Assembly: GCA_948505485.1 (NCBI GenBank)
Contig: CAOPQH010000005.1
Span: 1 to 26,156, forward strand
Direction of reading: 5' to 3'
Source: an uncultured Clostridia bacterium
GTDB lineage: Bacteria > Bacillota > Clostridia > TANB77 > CAG-508
Length of the DNA stretch: 26,156 nt
Part shown: positions 15,508-24,968 of the stretch, one piece after another
Layout of the letters: every line of letters starts with the position of its first letter
Numbering within the stretch: the first letter of the stretch is position 1
Made by a program: the position numbers and the translations under genes
Notes under the pieces: generated by a model
Told to the model about the DNA's origin: nothing
Databases searched by the model: none
Seen by the model: only the letters and a program-made list of their open reading frames with translations

Positions 15508-16222
15508 AAACCTTCATTATATCTGTTATCTTTTGTTTTTTATTTCTCTTATTATAAAAGTATATAAATATTCCTGATATTGCAAATGTTATAACATATA
15601 CTCCAATTATAAAAAACCAATTTCCCTCTAATAAATTATTTCCCATAATAGTAGATGTTATAATACTAGGAAATCTTGCAAAAGTAGATATCATTATAAA
15701 CTTTAATGGTCTTATTGGTAATATTGCTCCCATATATGTTATTAAATCTTTTGGAGTTCCAGGCAATGCAAATAGAATAATTAAAATTAGATCTAAATTT
15801 CCTGTTTTAAAAATCTTACTATTTTCTAATTTTTCTATTTTATCTTTCTCAACAAAACTATATATTATGTTTTTTCCATATTTATTTATTAATAATATTA
15901 TTATTGCGCTTGATATAAATACACCTATATATATAATTATTAATCCTCCTATGCTTCCATAACACATACCAGCAAGTATCTCTACTGGCTCTCCTGGAAG
16001 AACTAATAAAAATATTTGTATTATAGTTAATCCTAAAATTATAAAAATACCTTTAAATCCTAAATTAGTTATTTGATCTTTAAAAGCTAATCTTCCTTCT
16101 TCTGTAGATATATCTTTAAATAAAACACTTATTTTTAATATTAAAGGCAACATCAATAATATTACTAAAATTACTAATAATAACTTTATGACATTTTTTG
16201 TTATATTTGATTTTTTACTCAA
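15506..16222 (-). CDS. VTT-domain (TVP38/TMEM64, DedA-like) membrane protein
   Basis: A 238-residue integral membrane protein with about six hydrophobic segments (near 11-33, 56-76, 88-112, 143-170, 172-195, 202-222). The family hallmarks are LPGEPVEILAG near 75-85, the mirrored FALPGTPKD near 151-159 and FARFPSI near 181-187; these form the re-entrant loops with conserved Pro-Gly and Arg residues. VTT proteins are implicated in lipid scrambling and membrane homeostasis, including undecaprenyl-phosphate or phospholipid transport in bacteria; the exact substrate is not known here. The start codon is TTG at 16222-16220 with GAGG six bases upstream. It lies between dinB and the ABC exporter on the same strand. 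Confidence 0.85.
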   Translation of the reverse strand: MSKKSNITKNVIKLLLVILVILLMLPLILKISVLFKDISTEEGRLAFKDQITNLGFKGIFIILGLTIIQIFLLVLPGEPVEILAGMCYGSIGGLIIIYIGVFISSAIIILLINKYGKNIIYSFVEKDKIEKLENSKIFKTGNLDLILIILFALPGTPKDLITYMGAILPIRPLKFIMISTFARFPSIITSTIMGNNLLEGNWFFIIGVYVITFAISGIFIYFYNKRNKKQKITDIMKV

Positions 16223-16358
16223 TTATATCCTCTTTTCTACATCCCATTACTTTTTATTACTAATTTTAATTTTATTTTTTGTTAATGTCAAGAATTTAGC
16301 AAAAAAATGCAAAATTTCATTACTTTTTTGTTACAATTCACGACTATACTTAAATTAA

Positions 16359-17570
16359 CTATAAATCTTTTAACTTAATATTTTTATTTATATTTAACTT
16401 ACCTGCTCTTGTAATAGTATTATATCCATACTTATCTTTTAATTTGTCTACAACCTCATCTAACTTTTCTTGCTTTTTACTTTCTGTATTATCAAATAAT
16501 GATATTTGAACTTGATTTTTTTCTATTAAATTATCTACTCTCATTCCAATTAATCTTATTGATAATTTATTATTATACATTTCTTCTAATATTTCTTTTG
16601 CTTTATTATATATTTCTTTTGTGTTTGAAGTCGCAATACCTAATTTCTTTTGATGAGAAAAATCTTTAAATTCGTTTGTTCTTAATTGTACATTTACTAC
16701 ATTTGCAAGCATATTATATTTTCGTAGTCTAAAAGTTACTTGTTCTGTTATTGATAACAAAATTTCTTCTAGTTTTAATATATTATTTATGTCTTGTGGA
16801 AGTGTTATTGAATTTCCAATTCCTTTTGGTTTTTCTTTTTTATAAATTACTTCTGTGTTATCTATTCCATTAGCATATTCCCACATAAGTTTTCCATGTT
16901 TTCCAAACTTTTTAATTAATATATTTTTATCATATATTGCTAAATCTTTTATTGTTTTTATTCTCATATTATTTAATTTAGGAATTGTTCTTCTTCCTAT
17001 CATAAATAATTCAGATACAGGCAATTTCCACATCTTCTCTTCAATTTCTTCTTTATATAATGTATGTATTTTATCAGGTTTAGTAAAATCTGATGCCATT
17101 TTCGCTAATAATTTATTTTCCGAAACACCAATATTTACTGTAAATTTTAATTCTTCTCTTACTCTTCTATTTATTTCTTTAGCTTTGTTTAATAATGTGT
17201 CGCCTTGCAAATATTCTGTCATATCTAAAAAGCATTCATCTATACTATATCTTTCTATTTTATCTGTATAATCTAATAATAAATTATACAACATATCTGA
17301 ATATTTTTTATAACTTTTATAATTACTTGAAAACACTTGTAAATTAGAGCATTTCATTCTTGCTTGATATAGTGTCTCTCCTGTCACTATTCCGAAAGTT
17401 TTTGCTATTGGACTTTTTGCTAGCACTATTCCTGACCTTTTTCTTTCATCTCCACCTATAACAGATGGTATAGTTCTTATATCTGTTTCATATCCATTTT
17501 TTAACATTTCTACTGCTGTCCAACTTAAGAATGCATTGTTTACGTCTACATGAAGTATTTGTTTTTTCAT
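16359..17570 (-). CDS. Y-family DNA polymerase (DinB/UmuC-like)
   Basis: Translesion DNA polymerase of 403 residues. I start at the ATG at 17570, which has a GGTGAT site; an upstream extension to 17615 is hydrophobic and lacks a site. Catalytic acids are Asp9 (HVDVNNAFLSW) and Asp111/Glu112 in SIDECFLDMT. The fingers/palm region, helix-hairpin-helix and little-finger domain follow in order. The first motif reads DVNNAFLSW rather than the classic D-x-D-x-FF-A-S-V-E of E. coli DinB, placing it in the clostridial UmuC-like branch; the steric-gate region may therefore differ. It is divergent from the PBP gene across about 120 bases. I see no clear LexA box, so SOS control is not shown. Confidence 0.9.
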   Translation of the reverse strand: MKKQILHVDVNNAFLSWTAVEMLKNGYETDIRTIPSVIGGDERKRSGIVLAKSPIAKTFGIVTGETLYQARMKCSNLQVFSSNYKSYKKYSDMLYNLLLDYTDKIERYSIDECFLDMTEYLQGDTLLNKAKEINRRVREELKFTVNIGVSENKLLAKMASDFTKPDKIHTLYKEEIEEKMWKLPVSELFMIGRRTIPKLNNMRIKTIKDLAIYDKNILIKKFGKHGKLMWEYANGIDNTEVIYKKEKPKGIGNSITLPQDINNILKLEEILLSITEQVTFRLRKYNMLANVVNVQLRTNEFKDFSHQKKLGIATSNTKEIYNKAKEILEEMYNNKLSIRLIGMRVDNLIEKNQVQISLFDNTESKKQEKLDEVVDKLKDKYGYNTITRAGKLNINKNIKLKDL

Positions 17571-17630
17571 ATAAATCACCAAAACTATTATAAAACTTTT
17601 GTTTGTGTTTGTCAATATGATTTTTTAACT

Positions 17631-17658
17631 TTGCAATTATATTTTATTATGTTATAAT
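17631..17658 (+). promoter_or_regulatory. Promoter of the PBP gene
   Basis: A -35 TTGCAA (17631-17636) and a perfect -10 TATAAT (17653-17658) are separated by 16 bases, about 33 bases upstream of the start codon. An AAGTGA ribosome binding site lies just before the ATG. Confidence 0.65.
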
Positions 17659-17691
17659 AATTATAAATTTCAAAAGAAACGAAGTGATTAA

Positions 17692-20148
17692 ATGGGAAAA
17701 CATTCATACAAAGATACAGATGAAATCATTAACAAAAAACGAAAATCCAAAAAAAGTAATAATTTAAAAAATAATAAAGAATCCGAGAAAAAAGAAAGAA
17801 AATTTTTAAAAAAATTCATTATTTTATTAATAGTAATTCTTATAATTTTAGGAATATGGCTTGGAATTTCAATTCATAATTGGAAAACAATTGCTAAAGA
17901 AATGATTAAAAATCAAAATTCTACTGTTTTAGATTCTGATGGAAATATAATTGCTAAATTAGGTAGTGAAAAAATCAATGAAAATATATATGAAATACCT
18001 AATAATTTAAAAAATGCGTATATATCAATTGAAGATGAACGTTTTTATAAGCACCATGGTATTGATACTAAACGTACAATAGCGGCAATAGGCTCATATA
18101 TTATACATTTAGGCTCTTCTTCGTTTGGAGGAAGCACTATCACTCAACAACTTGTTAAAAACATAACTGGAAATGATTCAAATTCTATTACTAGAAAAGT
18201 TGATGAATGGATAAAGGCTTTTTCTTTGGAATCTTGTGTGTCTAAAGATGAAATATTAAAAACTTATTTAAATATTATATATGTTGGACCTAATATTTAT
18301 GGAGTTGAAAAAGGTGCATTATATTATTTTAATAAATCCGCTTCTGAATTAGATTTAGCTGAATGTGCATATTTAGCTGGCCTTACCCACTCCCCTAATT
18401 CATATAATCCTTTTACAGAAACTGATAGGTCAGAAAAAATATCAAAAAGGACAAAAACAGTTTTAAATAAAATGTTAGATTTAAAATATATTTCCCAAGA
18501 AGATTATAATAATGCTATGTCAGAAGTTAATGAAGGATTGAAATTTTCTAAGGGAGATGTTCAAGCTCAAAGCAATGGAATATATTCTTATCATACTGAT
18601 GCTTTAGTTTCTGAATTAGTCTCTAGCATTTCAAAAAAGAAACATATATCAGAAACATTTGCTACAAATTATTTGAATATGGCTAATTTAAAAATATATA
18701 GCACCCAAAATTCTAATATACAAAATAACATGGAAAAAGATTTTTGTAATAATAAATATATCCTAAAATCTTCAAAAAATGAAACAGAAACTTCTCAAGC
18801 TGCTATGATTATTATAAATCAGTATAATGGTCAAGTGCTTGGATGTGTTGGAGGATTAGGTGAAAAAAAATCTTCTCGAGGGTTTAACAGAGCAACTCAG
18901 GCTATTAGACAAACTGGTTCTGCTAGCAAGCCTTTAGCAGTACTTGCACCCGCATTAAAAAAGAAAACTATAACTGCTTCTACAATTTATGATGATTCAG
19001 CTTCTGAATTTTCTAATATTGATGGCTCTACATATTCACCTACTGATTATAATCATTATTTAGGAAATATAACTGTAAGAAGGGCTGTTGAATCATCTCA
19101 AAATATTCCTTTTGTACGTATGATGGATCAAATCACTCCAAAAGAATCTATAAAATTTTTAAAAAGCTTGGGAATTACTACTTTAACAGAAAAAGATAAC
19201 AATCTTTCTCTTGCTTTAGGTGGACTAGATAAAGGAATTTCTCCTTTAGAAATGGCTGGTGCATATGCAACTATTGCAAATAATGGTATTTATATAGAGC
19301 CTACCTTTTATACTAAAGTAGAAGATTCTAATAGAAAGATAATATTAAAATGTAAGCAAAAATCCAGAAGAGTGTTTTCTGAAGATATTGCTTATATATT
19401 AAAAGATTTATTAAGACAACCTGTTATAGGCAGTTCTGGAACAGCTACATATTGCCGTATTTCTGGAATGGATGTTGCAGCAAAAACTGGTACTACTAAC
19501 GATGATTATGATAGATGGCTTTGCGGATTTACTAATTATTATACAGGCGTAACTTGGTATGGTTATGATATAAGTGAAGAAATAAACTATAATGGCAAAA
19601 ATCCAGCAGCTATTATATGGGCAGATGTTATGAGAAATATTCACAAATCTCTTTCTAATAGCACTTTTACTGCAACTAAAGGTGTTCGTTCTGCTAATAT
19701 ATGTGCTAAAACTGGAAAAACCGCTACATCCGGTTGTCCTGACACATATACAGAATATTTCTTAAAAGGTACTATACCTTCACAATGTAATGAGCACTCA
19801 GGTAGTAATAAATCTAATACTAACTCTAATAAAAAAGATAATTCTAAACAAAATAATTCTAAACCTAAAAATGAAATATCTGATAATCAAAATAATGATT
19901 TAACTACTGATAAAGCAAATAATTCAACAGATAATAAAATTAACAACTCAGATGTTAATAATATAAATACAACATCAAATAATAAAGATAAAAAGAATAA
20001 TACTAATAAATCTAATACAACAAAAAATGAAAACAAAACATCCGAAAATAATAATTCAAAAAATAACACAACATCTACTAACACTACATCAACTAACAAA
20101 AATACTTCTAAAAAAGACTCTAAACAAAATAAAAATACTACAAATTAA
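17692..20148 (+). CDS. Class A penicillin-binding protein (PBP1A type) with long polar tail
   Basis: Bifunctional peptidoglycan synthase of 818 residues: glycosyltransferase plus transpeptidase, anchored in the membrane. A Lys-rich cytoplasmic head (1-40) precedes one TM helix (about 41-60). The GT51 domain has the catalytic Glu114 in EDERFYKHHG and GGSTITQQLVKN at 147-158. The transpeptidase domain has SxxK as S410-A-S-K413, SxN as S469-Q-N471 and KTGT at 598-601. After about 700 the protein ends in a roughly 115-residue tail made almost only of Asn, Ser, Thr, Lys and Asp, probably a flexible wall-spanning segment. Several Cys in the extracytoplasmic part (671, 682, 699) could pair. The gene is monocistronic, with its own promoter. 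The presence of full wall synthesis shows this is not a wall-less mollicute. Confidence 0.95.
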   Translation: MGKHSYKDTDEIINKKRKSKKSNNLKNNKESEKKERKFLKKFIILLIVILIILGIWLGISIHNWKTIAKEMIKNQNSTVLDSDGNIIAKLGSEKINENIYEIPNNLKNAYISIEDERFYKHHGIDTKRTIAAIGSYIIHLGSSSFGGSTITQQLVKNITGNDSNSITRKVDEWIKAFSLESCVSKDEILKTYLNIIYVGPNIYGVEKGALYYFNKSASELDLAECAYLAGLTHSPNSYNPFTETDRSEKISKRTKTVLNKMLDLKYISQEDYNNAMSEVNEGLKFSKGDVQAQSNGIYSYHTDALVSELVSSISKKKHISETFATNYLNMANLKIYSTQNSNIQNNMEKDFCNNKYILKSSKNETETSQAAMIIINQYNGQVLGCVGGLGEKKSSRGFNRATQAIRQTGSASKPLAVLAPALKKKTITASTIYDDSASEFSNIDGSTYSPTDYNHYLGNITVRRAVESSQNIPFVRMMDQITPKESIKFLKSLGITTLTEKDNNLSLALGGLDKGISPLEMAGAYATIANNGIYIEPTFYTKVEDSNRKIILKCKQKSRRVFSEDIAYILKDLLRQPVIGSSGTATYCRISGMDVAAKTGTTNDDYDRWLCGFTNYYTGVTWYGYDISEEINYNGKNPAAIIWADVMRNIHKSLSNSTFTATKGVRSANICAKTGKTATSGCPDTYTEYFLKGTIPSQCNEHSGSNKSNTNSNKKDNSKQNNSKPKNEISDNQNNDLTTDKANNSTDNKINNSDVNNINTTSNNKDKKNNTNKSNTTKNENKTSENNNSKNNTTSTNTTSTNKNTSKKDSKQNKNTTN

Positions 20149-20183
20149 AAAAAATTTCATTATAATATATTACAATCTACACA

Positions 20184-20268
20184 AGATAATTAATTATTTT
20201 TTTGCAAAGCTGGTAGAAAGACCACAGCTATGTTGGCAAAGGCATTTGAAAAAAATAATTAATTATCT
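20184..20268. repeat. Long palindrome with a GC-richer core between converging genes
   Basis: Two perfect 20-base arms (20184-20203 and 20249-20268), rich in A/T and ending in seven T or A on the inside, enclose a 45-base core. With one bulged G the pairing extends four more bases into the core, and a further 5-bp hairpin (AGCTG / CAGCT, 20208-20229) lies inside. The core has clearly higher GC than the surroundings. The element lies between the PBP gene (plus) and the CNNM/CBS gene (minus), so it may end transcription on both strands, but its long structured loop is unlike an ordinary terminator and looks more like a miniature mobile or REP-type repeat. Confidence 0.6.
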
Positions 20269-20275
20269 ATTTCTT

Positions 20276-21565
20276 TTATTTATTTTTACATGCTTTAACT
20301 AATATAATTCTTTTATCCTCATATTTTTCAATTTTATATATTACATTTTCTGTTTCTATTACTGGGTTTTCTGTATCTTCTGGAATTCTTCCCATTTTTT
20401 CTATTAAATATCCTGATAAAGTATCATAATCTCCATCTGGTATTTCTACATCTAAAATCTTTTTTAAGTCATTTATATTTACTGATCCATTAATTATAAA
20501 TGTATTTTCATCTATCTTTTCATAATCATTTTCTATATCATCATATTCATCAAAAATATTTCCAACTAGTTCTTCTAATATATCTTCCATTGTTACCAAT
20601 CCAGAAGTTCCTCCATATTCATCAACTACTATTGCTATCTGTTTTTTATTTTTTTGTAAATCCCTAAATAATTCATTAATATATTTAGACTCTGGAACAA
20701 AGTATGCTTCTCGCATTATATTTTTTATCTTAATCTTCTTATTACTCTTTAAATATTTTAATATATCTTTTACATATAATATTCCTTTTATCTCGTCTAT
20801 TGTTTCATCATATACAGGTATTCTACTATATTTAAAATCATCAATCTCTTTAATAATTTCATCTATATCATCGTTAATATCAACAGCAAATATATCTGTT
20901 CTATGCACCATTATTTCTGACGCCTCAATATCATTAAATTCAAAAACATTATTAATCATTTCTTTAGCTTCTTCATCTATAGTTCCTTTTTCTTGCCCTG
21001 CGTCTATCATTATCTTTATTTCTTCTTCTGTTACTATTTCTTCAACTTCTGCACCAACTCCAAAAATTTTAGAAACAAAATTTGTTGAAACAGTTAATAA
21101 CTTTACAAATGGAGATGTTACTTTAGATATGAAACTTATTATTCCAATTGTAGAATAAAGTATTTTTTCGTAATCTTTCATTGCTATTCTTTTAGGTACC
21201 AATTCTCCAAATACTAATGTGAAATATGATAATATTAATGTAATTATTACTATTGATATTCCATTCCATATATCAACACTTATTTGAGGAACAATTGAAT
21301 GTAAAATTGGTGCTAGTTCACTTGCAAAAGCATCTGAAGCAAATGCACTTGATAAAAAGCCTGCTAAGGTTATTCCAATTTGAATTGTAGCTAAAAATTT
21401 ACTTGGCATTTTTAACATTTTATCAATTTGTATAGCTTTATGATCTTTTTCTTTTGCTTTTCTAGATATTTTTGTTTCATTAACTGATATAAAAGCAATT
21501 TCTGTCATTGCAAAAAATGCATTCAATAATATTAAAACGATTAAAATTACAATTTGTGATATCAT
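20276..21565 (-). CDS. CNNM/CBS-domain membrane protein (HlyC/CorC family)
   Basis: A 429-residue membrane protein with an N-terminal CNNM (DUF21) domain, two CBS domains in the middle and a C-terminal CorC/HlyC domain. The first TM carries LNAFFAMTEIAFISVNETK, the DUF21 hallmark; further TMs lie near 55-75, 95-120 and 130-150, including the FGELVPKRIA motif typical of the family. The CBS pair spans roughly 195-320, and VDEYGGTSGLVTMEDILEE marks the second CBS domain. Relatives are linked to magnesium or cobalt efflux; the older name hemolysin is historical. The start ATG has an AAAGGAAA site. It is followed (upstream in coordinates) by no gene on its strand, since it ends at the palindrome next to the PBP gene. 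Ion specificity is inferred from family only. Confidence 0.92.
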   Translation of the reverse strand: MISQIVILIVLILLNAFFAMTEIAFISVNETKISRKAKEKDHKAIQIDKMLKMPSKFLATIQIGITLAGFLSSAFASDAFASELAPILHSIVPQISVDIWNGISIVIITLILSYFTLVFGELVPKRIAMKDYEKILYSTIGIISFISKVTSPFVKLLTVSTNFVSKIFGVGAEVEEIVTEEEIKIMIDAGQEKGTIDEEAKEMINNVFEFNDIEASEIMVHRTDIFAVDINDDIDEIIKEIDDFKYSRIPVYDETIDEIKGILYVKDILKYLKSNKKIKIKNIMREAYFVPESKYINELFRDLQKNKKQIAIVVDEYGGTSGLVTMEDILEELVGNIFDEYDDIENDYEKIDENTFIINGSVNINDLKKILDVEIPDGDYDTLSGYLIEKMGRIPEDTENPVIETENVIYKIEKYEDKRIILVKACKNK

Positions 21566-21658
21566 ATAATATTTCCTTTCTTCTATTTATTATTAACATT
21601 TTTATTTTTTATACTACATATTTAATTAATTTATAAACTTAAATATATCTGTTATTTT

Positions 21659-22459
21659 TTAAGATGATTTTTTATTAAAAATTTTCAAGTAATATGGCTG
21701 TATGTCTGATAACACATCTTTAATAAATATAATTTCATCATCTAATGTTTTTACCTTTAAATTTGGAAATGTTTTTAACATCTTTTTATTAGAGAAAAAC
21801 TTATTTGTAAATTCCTTTAATTGTTCATTTTCATTAACTTTTTCATATTGCGATATATAATAATTCGAGTTTTCTAAATTCAAATTATTATTATATATTA
21901 ATCTAGCAAAAAATATCTTTAATGCATATCCTGTAATTAGTAAATCAAATATTATAAATACCATAATTACAACTACTAGTATTTTTAAATATTTCAAATC
22001 AATTTTTGTCTTTATTTTATTTATCATTTTATCAATTAATGGATTAAAATGTGACATTAAGTATATTGCTAGTAGTCCCCAAAATATAGAAAATGTCACA
22101 CATATTCTCCCATTTATATTAAAGGTTTCATTAGAATAGTCCCACCACTTAATATGAAAAATCATCTCTCCTACTAAGCTTATTATGTATTCAACTATTG
22201 ACCCTATCACGAATCCAGCAATAAATAGTGTATAATTATTTTTATTATACTTTTGTAATGATACTATCATTATTATTGCACCTAACCCATATATACTGCA
22301 AAATGGTCCATATAAAAAGCTTTTCCTACTTTCTAATACTCCTTTTGTTATAAGTCCAAATACAGTTTCAACTAAAAAACCTACTATACTATAAATTATA
22401 AAATATACTAGTAATCTCCATATTGTAAATCCAAATATTTTCTTCTTTTCTTTTTCCAT
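21659..22459 (-). CDS. CmpB-like membrane protein (putative ABC-transporter type IV, PF06541 family)
   Basis: A 266-residue polytopic membrane protein with about five TM segments: near 12-34, 50-66, 78-99, 118-136 and 155-180. The family-defining stretches are FLYGPFCSIYGLGAI near 48-62, the WWDYSNETFNINGRICVTFS segment and FWGLLAIY, which are highly conserved in clostridial homologues annotated as putative ABC-transporter type IV or CmpB. The C-terminal 80 residues are hydrophilic and helical, probably cytoplasmic. The true function of the family is unknown. The start ATG has a GGAG site seven bases upstream. It lies upstream of the CNNM/CBS gene on the same strand with a 93-base gap, so a shared transcript is possible, and it is divergent from pepV. 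Confidence 0.82.
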   Translation of the reverse strand: MEKEKKKIFGFTIWRLLVYFIIYSIVGFLVETVFGLITKGVLESRKSFLYGPFCSIYGLGAIIMIVSLQKYNKNNYTLFIAGFVIGSIVEYIISLVGEMIFHIKWWDYSNETFNINGRICVTFSIFWGLLAIYLMSHFNPLIDKMINKIKTKIDLKYLKILVVVIMVFIIFDLLITGYALKIFFARLIYNNNLNLENSNYYISQYEKVNENEQLKEFTNKFFSNKKMLKTFPNLKVKTLDDEIIFIKDVLSDIQPYYLKIFNKKSS

Positions 22460-22542
22460 TTTATTCTCCGTTTATTATTGATATTATTTCAATATTATAA
22501 TAAACTTTTATAATATTATCAATACTATTTGTAGTATATTAA

Positions 22543-22571
22543 TTACAAATTTTGAATATATATGTTATAAT
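22543..22571 (+). promoter_or_regulatory. Promoter of pepV
   Basis: An extended -10 TGTTATAAT (perfect TATAAT at 22566-22571) with a -35 TTACAA at 22543-22548, spacer 17, lies about 24 bases before the start codon; an AGAAAGGAAG ribosome binding site follows. Confidence 0.7.
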
Positions 22572-22594
22572 GTTTTCTAGAAAGGAAGATTATT

Positions 22595-24010
22595 ATGTTT
22601 AAAAAATATATTGATGAATTAAAAGATGATATAGTTTCCTCAACTTGTAGATTAATAGAAATACCAAGCGTTTCTGAAAATAGTTCTAATCCTTCTATGC
22701 CATTTGGAAAAAATGCTAGTAGAGCTTTAGAATACACTTTATTTTTAGCTGAGCAACTTGGATTTAGAACAAAAAATATTGATGGTTATTGTGGATATGT
22801 TGAATTTGGCGAGGGTGAAGAATTAGTTGGAATTATAGGTCACTTAGATGTTGTTCCTGCTGATGACAATGATTGGGATTTTCCACCTTTTGATGCTACT
22901 GTGAAAGATGGTAAAATTTATGGTAGAGGCGCAATTGATGATAAAGGCCCTGTTATTAGTTCACTTTATGCTATGAAAGCAGTTATGGATAATTGTAAAG
23001 TTAGTAAAAGAGTTAGGTTGATATTAGGACTTAATGAAGAAACTGGATGGAAATGTATAAAATATTATAAAGAACATGAAGAATTACCAACTATAGGATT
23101 TAGTCCTGATGCTGATTTTCCAGTAATTTATGCAGAAAAATCGGTACTTTCTTCTTACTTTAAAATGAATTATTCAAATTATTTAAATAATCCTATTAAA
23201 ATAAAAGATATAAATTGCGAAAATAATGAAATTAATGTTGTACCTAAAATTTGTAGCGTAACTTTAGAAATAGATAAATTTAAAATAGAAATTAATACTT
23301 TTATATCTACCTTAAAAACTATTATTAATGAATTAGACAGCAAAACAGATATTGAAATTTATAAAATAGATGATAGTAATATTAAATTAACATCTCATGG
23401 AATTTCTGCCCATGCTGCTCATCCTGATATAGGAATTAATGCAATATCTAGGTTAATTATTGTTTTAAATTACACTTTTATTAAATATAATATTAATATT
23501 GAAATATTTGACCTATTTACTAAACTTATAAATATTGAAACAAATGGAAAAAGTTTAGGACTTAACTTTTCTGATGAGTCTGGTAATCTTACAGTTAATG
23601 TTGGTAAATTTATTTTAGAAAACAATGAAATTTCAATAGGTTTAAACATTAGAATTCCAGTTAAATATAAAATAGAACTTGTAGAAAGTATATTATTTAA
23701 TCATACTAAACAATACAAAAATATTAGTTTTTTAACTACAGCTAAAAATGAACATTTATATGTTCCTAAAGATGATTATTTAGTTTCTACTTTATGTAAT
23801 ATTTTTAATAAAATAACTGGTTTAAATGCAGAGCCTATTGCAATTGGTGGTGCAACATATGCACGTGCTTTTGATAATTGTGTTTCTTTTGGAGCAAATA
23901 TGCCAGATCACCCTGATATGTGCCATCAGACAAATGAATATGTAAGTATTGATAATTTAATTTTATCTAGTCAAATTTATGCAGAAGCAATATATGAACT
24001 TGCAAAATAA
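22595..24010 (+). CDS. pepV: M20-family dipeptidase (PepV / Sapep type)
   Basis: Dizinc dipeptidase of 471 residues that cleaves dipeptides in the cytoplasm during peptide utilisation. Metal and catalytic residues are visible: H83 and D85 in GHLDVVPA, bridging D115 in GAIDDKGP, E148 and E149 in LNEETGW, D172/D174 in SPDADFP and the C-terminal H444 in DMCHQTNEY. The inserted lid domain (about 190-380) contains SHGISAHAAHP, which orients the substrate. Length and motif spacing match PepV of lactic acid bacteria and clostridial relatives. The gene is monocistronic, with its own extended -10 promoter upstream and a hairpin terminator downstream. The function is secure at the family level; dipeptide preference is not. 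Confidence 0.95.
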   Translation: MFKKYIDELKDDIVSSTCRLIEIPSVSENSSNPSMPFGKNASRALEYTLFLAEQLGFRTKNIDGYCGYVEFGEGEELVGIIGHLDVVPADDNDWDFPPFDATVKDGKIYGRGAIDDKGPVISSLYAMKAVMDNCKVSKRVRLILGLNEETGWKCIKYYKEHEELPTIGFSPDADFPVIYAEKSVLSSYFKMNYSNYLNNPIKIKDINCENNEINVVPKICSVTLEIDKFKIEINTFISTLKTIINELDSKTDIEIYKIDDSNIKLTSHGISAHAAHPDIGINAISRLIIVLNYTFIKYNINIEIFDLFTKLINIETNGKSLGLNFSDESGNLTVNVGKFILENNEISIGLNIRIPVKYKIELVESILFNHTKQYKNISFLTTAKNEHLYVPKDDYLVSTLCNIFNKITGLNAEPIAIGGATYARAFDNCVSFGANMPDHPDMCHQTNEYVSIDNLILSSQIYAEAIYELAK

Positions 24011-24018
24011 TTATATTT

Positions 24019-24057
24019 ATATAATTGAAAGTCAGTATGATTTTCTTAATATATAAA
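24019..24057. repeat. Dispersed palindromic repeat, copy 2, after pepV
   Basis: Matches copy 1 (10637-10675) at 35 of 39 bases around the shared GAAAGTCAGTATGA core. One difference (C to T in the right arm) keeps pairing as a G-U wobble on the plus-strand RNA, which suggests the hairpin shape is maintained. It starts eight bases after the pepV stop and precedes the terminator. Confidence 0.65.
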
Positions 24058-24059
24058 AT

Positions 24060-24085
24060 AAAGGAATACTTTTTTGTATTCCTTT
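24060..24085. terminator. Bidirectional terminator between pepV and truB
   Basis: A perfect 10-bp stem AAAGGAATAC / GTATTCCTTT (24060-24069 and 24076-24085) with a TTTTTT loop, followed by TT-rich sequence on both strands. It serves the converging pepV and truB transcripts. Confidence 0.85.
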
Positions 24086-24091
24086 TTATTA

Positions 24092-24967
24092 TTAATCTAA
24101 GATTATATCTCTTTTTAACAAATTATTTTTTACTGTTCCTATCCCTATAAATTTATCTTCAGTATATATTTTATAAACTCCTTCTTTTAATTTATAAGTT
24201 AATTGAACACCATTTAAAAATAATTGTAATTTTTTATTATCTAAATGTATTTTATCATTTTCTTTAAAGATTTCTTCTATTGTTATAATATTACTTTTTA
24301 AATATTGTTCATCTTTACTATTATTTAATAATTCATCTATCTTTATAGCATTTTGTATATCAAATTCTCCTACTTTAATTCTATTTAAATCCTTCATAAA
24401 TCCAACTGTATTTAACTTTTTAGCTATATCTTCACACAAACTTCTAACATATGTTCCTTTTGAACATTCAACTCTAAACTTTATCTCTGCATTTTTTACA
24501 TCAATAGATATTAAATTCATTTTATAAATCTCTATGCTCCTAGGATCTATATCTATATTTTGACCACTTCTTGCATATTCATAAAGTTTCTTTCCTTTTA
24601 CTTTTATAGCAGAATACATTGGAGGATATTGCTGTTGTTTTCCTAAAAAAGAAGATAAAACACTTTTTATATTTTCTTCTTTTAATTTATATATTTCAAC
24701 TTCTTTTTCTTCTATTATATTACCTTCTAAGTCTGCAGTATCTCGCTTTTCTCCTAATTTTAAAGTAACATCATAAATTTTATCATGATTTATTAAATAT
24801 TTTGACATCAATGTACCTTTTCCAATTAATATAGGCAATACACCTGTTGCATTAGGGTCAAGTGTACCTGTATGTCCAACTTTACAATTAAAAATTTTTC
24901 TTACTTTATAAACTATATCATGTGATGTATAACCCTTTGGTTTATTAATTATTATAATTCCATCCAT
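24092..24967 (-). CDS. truB: tRNA pseudouridine(55) synthase
   Basis: Enzyme that converts U55 in the T-loop of tRNAs to pseudouridine. The 291 residues start with MDGIIIINKPKGYTSHD, contain catalytic Asp38 in VGHTGTLDPNATGVLPI, and have the conserved YPPMYSAIKVKGKKLYEYAR segment and CSKGTYVRSL in the catalytic core, with a short C-terminal PUA-like region. Length is normal. It begins one base after the nrnA stop (24969), so the two are translationally coupled, as is usual in the infB-rbfA-nrnA-truB-ribF clusters of Firmicutes. No ribF follows here; the gene ends at a terminator. Confidence 0.97.
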   Translation of the reverse strand: MDGIIIINKPKGYTSHDIVYKVRKIFNCKVGHTGTLDPNATGVLPILIGKGTLMSKYLINHDKIYDVTLKLGEKRDTADLEGNIIEEKEVEIYKLKEENIKSVLSSFLGKQQQYPPMYSAIKVKGKKLYEYARSGQNIDIDPRSIEIYKMNLISIDVKNAEIKFRVECSKGTYVRSLCEDIAKKLNTVGFMKDLNRIKVGEFDIQNAIKIDELLNNSKDEQYLKSNIITIEEIFKENDKIHLDNKKLQLFLNGVQLTYKLKEGVYKIYTEDKFIGIGTVKNNLLKRDIILD

Positions 24968-24968
24968 T

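Noticed and set aside
17571..17691. LexA (SOS) box upstream of dinB
   Set aside because: No GAAC-N4-GTTC or similar palindrome is present between dinB and the PBP gene.
20184..20268. tRNA or tmRNA gene in the hairpin element
   Set aside because: No T-loop consensus, no cloverleaf pairing and no CCA-proximal stem; the core cannot be folded as a tRNA, including one with an enlarged anticodon loop.
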